NCBI RefSeq assembly: GCF_026341035.1
Contig: NZ_JAPEOQ010000002.1
Span: 2,418,001 to 2,482,000 of the forward strand
From: Streptomyces sp. NBC_01016
GTDB taxonomy: Bacteria > Actinomycetota > Actinomycetes > Streptomycetales > Streptomycetaceae
Length of the DNA stretch: 64,000 bases
Reading direction: 5' to 3'
Each line of letters begins with the position of its first letter. The first letter of the stretch is position 1. The position numbers and the translations under genes were made by a program. Of this stretch, positions 60,392-64,000 are shown in pieces. The notes under the pieces are model-generated. The model was not told where the DNA came from. It saw only the letters and a program-made list of their open reading frames with translations, and searched no databases.

Positions 60392-61609
60392 GTGAGACGA
60401 CTTCGCGCATGTCTGGGCGCTGCCACCGCCGTCACCACCGTCGCGTTGGCCGCGAGCGCGCTGGTGGCGACCAACGCCGAGGGTGCGTCCGCCGCCCTCA
60501 GTAACCGCTGGTACGCCGCCGCTCCCTATCTGATGCCGCTCGACAACGACCCGCCGGACGCGGGCGCCATCATGGACGCCAGTGGGCTCAAAGCCTTCCA
60601 ACTGGCGTTCATCCTGGCGCCCAGCGGCGGTGGCTGCTCGCCGACGTGGGACGGCACCGCGCCGGTGTCCTCCGACACGGCCGTCAAGGCGAAGATCGAC
60701 GCGATCCGCGCCAAGGGCGGCGACGTGTCGGTCTCGATCGGCGGGTACGGCGGCACCAAGCTCGGCCAGGCCTGCTCCGACCCGGCGTCCACCGCGGCCG
60801 CGTACCAGCAGGTCATCACCAAGTACGGGCTGAAGGCCATCGACTTCGACCTGGAGGAGCCGGAGTACGAGAACACGGCGGCCGTCAAGAACGAGATCGG
60901 CGCCGCGAAGATCCTCCAGCAGAACAACCCCGGCCTCTACGTCTCCGTGACCACCGCCGGCACGGCCGACGGCACCGGCTGGTTCGGCAAGCAGATGCTG
61001 CTGGAGGCGAAGTCGCAGGGCTTCACGCCGAACAACTTCTCCATCATGCCGTTCGACGGCGGGTTCAACGGCGCGGCCTCGCAGACCTCCGCGCTGACCA
61101 ACTTCAACTCGATCCTGCAGTCCACGTTCGGCTGGGACCAGGCCACCGCCTACGCCCACGAGGGCTTCTCCGGCATGAACGGCCGCAGCGACACAGGGGA
61201 GATCTTCACCCAGGCCGACTTCCAGACGGTCCTCGACTACGCGACCAGTCACGGCATGGACCGCTTCACCTTCTGGTCCCTCAACCGCGACCGCCAGTGC
61301 ACACCGGCCGACAACGGCGGGCGCACCTCGGGCACGTGCTCCAGCGTCGCGCAGAACTCCTGGGACTTCGCGAAGTACTCGGTGAAGTTCGCGGGGGCCA
61401 CACCGCCCACCACGACCCCGCCCACGTCCGGCGGCACCACGACCCCGCCGGCCACCGGCTGCAAGACGGCGTGGAGCACGTCGTCCGTATACACCGCGGG
61501 CAACGAGGTGAGCTACAACAGCCACAACTGGAAGGCCAAGTGGTGGACGCAGAACGAGAAGCCCGCCGCCACCGACGGGAACCCGTGGCAGGACGAGGGA
61601 GCCTGCTGA
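60392..61609 (+). CDS. Secreted chitinase, GH18 with C-terminal CBM5/12
   Basis: This encodes 405 residues from GTG 60392, seven bases after AGGAGGA. Signal peptide residues 1-35. GH18 domain about 38-340: VSVSIGGYGG, then AIDFDLEEPEYE with the D-x-D-x-E acid at D151, D153, E155, and GMDRFTFWSLNRDRQC. A Thr/Pro linker (about 343-358) leads to a chitin-binding module CBM5/12: CKTAWSTSSVYTAGNEVSYN and HNWKAKWWTQNEKP. Together with the DasR-type boxes this marks it as an extracellular chitin degrader. The compact barrel resembles actinobacterial ChiC/D-type exo-acting enzymes. Confidence 0.92.
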   Translation: MRRLRACLGAATAVTTVALAASALVATNAEGASAALSNRWYAAAPYLMPLDNDPPDAGAIMDASGLKAFQLAFILAPSGGGCSPTWDGTAPVSSDTAVKAKIDAIRAKGGDVSVSIGGYGGTKLGQACSDPASTAAAYQQVITKYGLKAIDFDLEEPEYENTAAVKNEIGAAKILQQNNPGLYVSVTTAGTADGTGWFGKQMLLEAKSQGFTPNNFSIMPFDGGFNGAASQTSALTNFNSILQSTFGWDQATAYAHEGFSGMNGRSDTGEIFTQADFQTVLDYATSHGMDRFTFWSLNRDRQCTPADNGGRTSGTCSSVAQNSWDFAKYSVKFAGATPPTTTPPTSGGTTTPPATGCKTAWSTSSVYTAGNEVSYNSHNWKAKWWTQNEKPAATDGNPWQDEGAC

Positions 61610-61620
61610 CCCGGATCTGA

Positions 61621-61657
61621 AACCTGGCGACGTCCCACGGGGGGACGCCGCCAGGTT
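61621..61657. terminator. Hairpin after the chitinase gene
   Basis: AACCTGGCGACGTCCC pairs with GGGACGCCGCCAGGTT-type sequence downstream across a short loop, 12 bases past the stop. The right arm also encodes the edge of the adenosine deaminase remnant, so the hairpin may have arisen at a junction. Confidence 0.6.
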
Positions 61658-61983
61658 CTCGGCGACGTAACCGGGGAAGTAGGCCGGGTCGTCGGAGTTG
61701 ACCGTCACCTTCACGTCCTGGTCGAGCAGGGCGCGGATCTCCTTGGCCTTCATGCCGTCCGTGGCATACGCGTTCGAGATCGGGCACACCGTCAGGCCGG
61801 GCCCGCGCTCCCGGATCGCGGCGATCAGCGCCGCGTCCTCAAGCGCGTTGACACCGTGGTCGATGCGGTCGACGCCGATCTCTTCGATGACCTGCCGGAT
61901 GTGCTCGGTGGAGTTCTTCTGGTCGATGTCGCAGCGCATGGTCAGCCGGAAGCCCTCGGCACGGGCCCGCGCGAAGACGTCAC
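61658..61983 (-). pseudogene. Adenosine deaminase, internal fragment
   Basis: The minus strand reads DVFARARAEGFRLTMRCDID, STEHIRQVIEEIGVDRIDHG (the catalytic-region DRIDHG), LTVCPISNAYATDGM and VKVTVNSDDPAYFPGYVAEN (the SDDP motif). Both ends are missing: upstream it meets a membrane-protein fragment at 61985, downstream the hairpin after the chitinase. It is a remnant of a purine salvage or add-like gene. Confidence 0.85.
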
Positions 61984-61986
61984 GTA

Positions 61987-62133
61987 GTGGTCGTCGCTCT
62001 GATCTCCGTCATCGTCGGGCTCACCTCCGGGATCGGCCTTGCCGCTCTCGGACAGTCCCCGCTCGCCGCTGTCGCTTCAGGTGGGGCGGTCGTGCCGGTC
62101 GTCTTCTCCGCCGGCATGACCGCAGTCACGTAA
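61987..62133 (+). pseudogene. C-terminal fragment of a small membrane protein
   Basis: VVVALISVIVGLTSGIGLAA, LGQSPLAAVASGGAVVPVVF and SAGMTAVT give two hydrophobic helices and a stop. No start or ribosome site is present and the left edge touches the adenosine deaminase fragment, so it is probably the tail of a deleted gene. Confidence 0.45.
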
Positions 62134-62270
62134 GTGAAGCGGCAGGCTTGGCAGGCGACTTCGTGGGGTGGCTCCTTCAGGCCATCCCGGTGGTCCGGAG
62201 CGTGACCAAGCCGGGACTCCGGGGTTGAGCAGGCGATGTCCCTCATCGTCGAAACAGGGAGAACTCCCAG

Positions 62271-62564
62271 ATGCACATCCGCTCCGCCACCGGCGCCCTC
62301 CTCCTGGCCCTGGCCGCCTCCGTCGCCTGCTCCACCCCGGCTCTGGCCGCCGACCCCGAGCCGGGCACCGGCACGGTCGTCCTGTCCGACGAGGCGTACG
62401 ACAGCCTTGTCCGCGCCGATGAGGACGAGCAGGAGCTGATCCTGACGAACCCGTCCTACCGCGAGGCATGGCTCTTCTGCCTCGGCTCCACGGAACCCAG
62501 CCACGTGGAACGGAACGCATGGGGCCAGGGGTACGTGTGCATTCCGGACGGCGCGGTGCAGTAA
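62271..62564 (+). CDS. Small secreted hypothetical protein
   Basis: This encodes 97 residues from ATG 62271, with AGGGAGA upstream. The signal peptide reads SATGALLLALAASVACSTPA, cleaved near ALA-AD. The mature ~70 residues are acidic (DEAYDSLVRADEDEQELILT) and carry two Cys (LFCLGS, GYVCIPDG). Function unknown. The stop codon lies inside a strong terminator hairpin. Confidence 0.7.
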   Translation: MHIRSATGALLLALAASVACSTPALAADPEPGTGTVVLSDEAYDSLVRADEDEQELILTNPSYREAWLFCLGSTEPSHVERNAWGQGYVCIPDGAVQ

Positions 62565-62577
62565 CCGCGCCGTCCGG
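62544..62577. terminator. Terminator overlapping the stop codon
   Basis: CCGGACGGCGCGGT (62544-62557) and its exact complement (62564-62577) form a perfect 14-bp stem with a six-base loop that contains part of the TAA stop of the small secreted protein. Confidence 0.8.
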
Positions 62578-62675
62578 CTGACGGACACCGTGGGGGTTCC
62601 ACCTCCGGCCGACCGATGTCCACCCGGAGGTCCACCCATGGGTCCAGGTGGTCGAGGCCCCGCCGCAGCAGTCTT

Positions 62676-63218
62676 ATGGGCATGACTACGACCGAGTGGA
62701 TCACCGACATCGCTCTTCTCCTTGTCGTCTTCCGGCAGCTGCGGGAGGGCCGACTGGACTGGCGGACCTTCCTCATCCCGCTGGGGATCGTGGCCTTCGT
62801 GGCCCACCAGTACCTCGAATCCGTACCGACCGGAGGCAACGACCTGGTGCTGATCGGCACCCTGGTGGCCACGGGCGCCGCACTCGGCATCGCCGGCGGC
62901 GTCTACACCAGGGTCCGGGTCTCCGGGGAGCACGTCCTGATCAAGGCCGGCGCGGTCTCGGCGGCGCTCTGGGTGATCGGGATGGGCGCGCGCATGGGAT
63001 TCCAGCTGTGGACCGAGCACGGCGGCGGCGACGACGTCGCCCGCTTCAGCATCACCCACCAGATCACCAGCGACCAGGCGTGGGTCGCCGCGTTCGTCCT
63101 CATGGCCCTCACCGAGGTCGTCACCCGGCTGGCCACCATCTTCGTACGTGGCCGCATGGTGGCCGGGCGGCCGACGCCGGAGACGCGTCCTGCCCTGAGC
63201 GCCGATCGCAGCGCCTGA
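62676..63218 (+). CDS. Integral membrane protein (DUF1453/CcdC-like)
   Basis: This encodes 180 residues from ATG 62676, or 178 from ATG 62682; neither has a clear ribosome site. Four or five hydrophobic helices: TDIALLLVVFRQLREGRLDW, FLIPLGIVAFVAHQYL, LVLIGTLVATGAALGIAGGV, AGAVSAALWVIGMGARMGFQ, AWVAAFVLMALTEVVTRLAT. The order and RTFLIPLGI block fit CcdC/DUF1453-type proteins. It lies directly ahead of a sensor histidine kinase gene and may supply its membrane signal input (inference). Confidence 0.7.
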   Translation: MGMTTTEWITDIALLLVVFRQLREGRLDWRTFLIPLGIVAFVAHQYLESVPTGGNDLVLIGTLVATGAALGIAGGVYTRVRVSGEHVLIKAGAVSAALWVIGMGARMGFQLWTEHGGGDDVARFSITHQITSDQAWVAAFVLMALTEVVTRLATIFVRGRMVAGRPTPETRPALSADRSA

Positions 63219-63238
63219 TCGTGGGTTATCGTCGCGCC

Positions 63239-64000
63239 GTGCCAGTACCTGAGAGCCGTCCGGACTCCGCGCCCGTCCCGGAGTCCGAGCACCCGGCGGT
63301 TCCCCGCAGAGATCCCAGGATGCACTGGGCCGTCACGCTCGTGGTCATCGCCAGCGGCTTCCTGACGGTCCGTCCCCTCGGCCTCAGCGGCCGGGGCCTC
63401 GCGGTCGCCGCGCTCCTCGTGCTGTGCTCGGTGGCGCTGCTGGTCCGTCATCTGCCCGAAGCCAGGTTCTCCCCGCGCGTCGTCCTCGTAGGGATGTCGC
63501 TGGGTGTCGTCGCGTCCGCCGCGTTGATCGGGGTCAGTCGCACCGGCTCCAGCTATCTGTTCGCCTACTTCCTCGTCGGCCACATCGGCTACCGCTTCCC
63601 GCTCAAGTGGTCCCTCCCGCTGGCCGCGTCCAGCAGTCTCCTGTGCGCCGCGGTGCTCTACTTCCACATCGGCCCGGGGCACCACCAGTTGGCGTGGGGC
63701 CTGGGACTCACCACGGGCCTTCCGGTGGTGGCGGGCATCCTCAGCCGGAGCAAGCAGCGCGCGCTGGAGGCGGTGATCGTCGCGGCCGAGTCCTCCGAGC
63801 GTGCCGCACAAGCCGAGGCCCGGACCGCCGTGCTGACCGAGCGCAGCCGGATCGCCCGAGACGTGCACGACGTGCTGGCGCACTCGCTGGCGGGGATCAA
63901 CATGCAACTGGAGCTCGCCGACGCGCTGTTGGACACCGGCGACCTGGACAAGGTCCGCGAGGCGAACCACAAGGCGCACAGCATGGTCAAGGAGAGCCTC
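63239..64000 (+). CDS. Sensor histidine kinase, NarL-system type (partial at window end)
   Basis: At least 254 residues from GTG 63239; an in-frame GTG at 63221 is an alternative. A Pro-rich head precedes five or six membrane helices (HWAVTLVVIASGFLTV to LPVVAGILSRS), then a coiled segment (RAAQAEARTAVLTERSRIAR) into the HisKA_3 box RDVHDVLAHSLAGINMQLEL, with the phosphorylated His in DVHD. The HATPase domain lies beyond the window. A response-regulator gene should follow. Probably in one transcript with the membrane protein three bases to twenty bases upstream. Confidence 0.85.
   Translation, partial: MPVPESRPDSAPVPESEHPAVPRRDPRMHWAVTLVVIASGFLTVRPLGLSGRGLAVAALLVLCSVALLVRHLPEARFSPRVVLVGMSLGVVASAALIGVSRTGSSYLFAYFLVGHIGYRFPLKWSLPLAASSSLLCAAVLYFHIGPGHHQLAWGLGLTTGLPVVAGILSRSKQRALEAVIVAAESSERAAQAEARTAVLTERSRIARDVHDVLAHSLAGINMQLELADALLDTGDLDKVREANHKAHSMVKESL

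Noticed and set aside
1..64000. CRISPR arrays, tRNA and rRNA genes
   Set aside because: No regularly spaced repeats longer than the 12-bp tandem were seen, and no cloverleaf-type GGTTCGA-containing segment or rRNA sequence was recognised by eye; short tRNAs could still be missed without a scan.

Overview
This is very probably chromosomal DNA of a Streptomyces-like actinomycete. G+C is very high with a strong third-position bias, GTG starts and AGGAGG-type ribosome sites are common, the protein families are typical of the group (MocR, TIGR03086, ROK, TerD fusion, MHS transporter, NarL-type kinase), and the chitinase has DasR-type boxes. No rRNA, tRNA, ribosomal or replication genes were seen. 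Compact metabolic operons alternate with decayed insertion sequences and truncated genes, which fits an accessory or chromosome-arm region.

Layout. 1-3.4 kb: folate cyclo-ligase-like remnant, two IS5-type remnants, a SUKH gene and a coupled TIGR03086 pair. 3.4-7.5 kb: MocR regulator, TetR/SDR divergent pair with two operator-like repeats, dienelactone hydrolase. 8-11 kb: small hypotheticals and a secreted von Willebrand A protein coupled to a membrane-anchored partner. 11-20 kb: a glycan operon (binding protein, two permeases, sulfatase, GH38 alpha-mannosidase) divergent from a ROK repressor. 20.5-26.8 kb: phospholipase C/beta-propeller fusion, an Mrr-type restriction gene stump, a broken integrase-type transposase, and an exonuclease-BRCT-TerD fusion. 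26.8-30.2 kb: IS debris around an alpha/beta hydrolase and an SRPBCC protein. 30.2-37.1 kb: LacI regulator and GH3 beta-glucosidase divergent from a sugar ABC transporter, with a consensus promoter and two LacI-like operators. 38.2-40 kb: a structurally intact IS1182-family element beside an IS4 remnant, then a headless SDR. 41-44 kb: small secreted proteins, a frameshifted lipoprotein, IS remnants and a second SUKH gene. 44.4-49.5 kb: a five-gene operon (FadR-type regulator, beta-hydroxyacid dehydrogenase, MHS transporter, split transketolase) behind twin palindromes. 49.5-56 kb: a scrap yard with another headless SDR, a pseudogene split by an inversion, an orphan MazF toxin with a duplicated tail, and secreted hypotheticals. 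56.2-59.5 kb: amino-acid permease and nitrilase-type amidase divergent from a TetR regulator. 59.6-64 kb: IS and sugar-epimerase remnants, a GH18 chitinase with two dre-like boxes, an adenosine deaminase remnant, a small secreted protein, and a membrane protein ahead of a sensor histidine kinase cut by the window edge.

The working parts form several carbon-scavenging modules, each with its own local regulator and a visible operator: sulfated or mannosylated glycans (ROK), beta-glucosides (LacI), an organic acid or sugar acid (FadR), an amide or nitrile (TetR) and chitin (DasR-type). Between them transposition has left repeated fragments of one integrase-type transposase family, mostly on the minus strand, and has truncated or removed neighbouring genes. 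The most unusual intact gene is the exonuclease-BRCT-TerD fusion. All identifications were made by reading the sequence; no database search was run.
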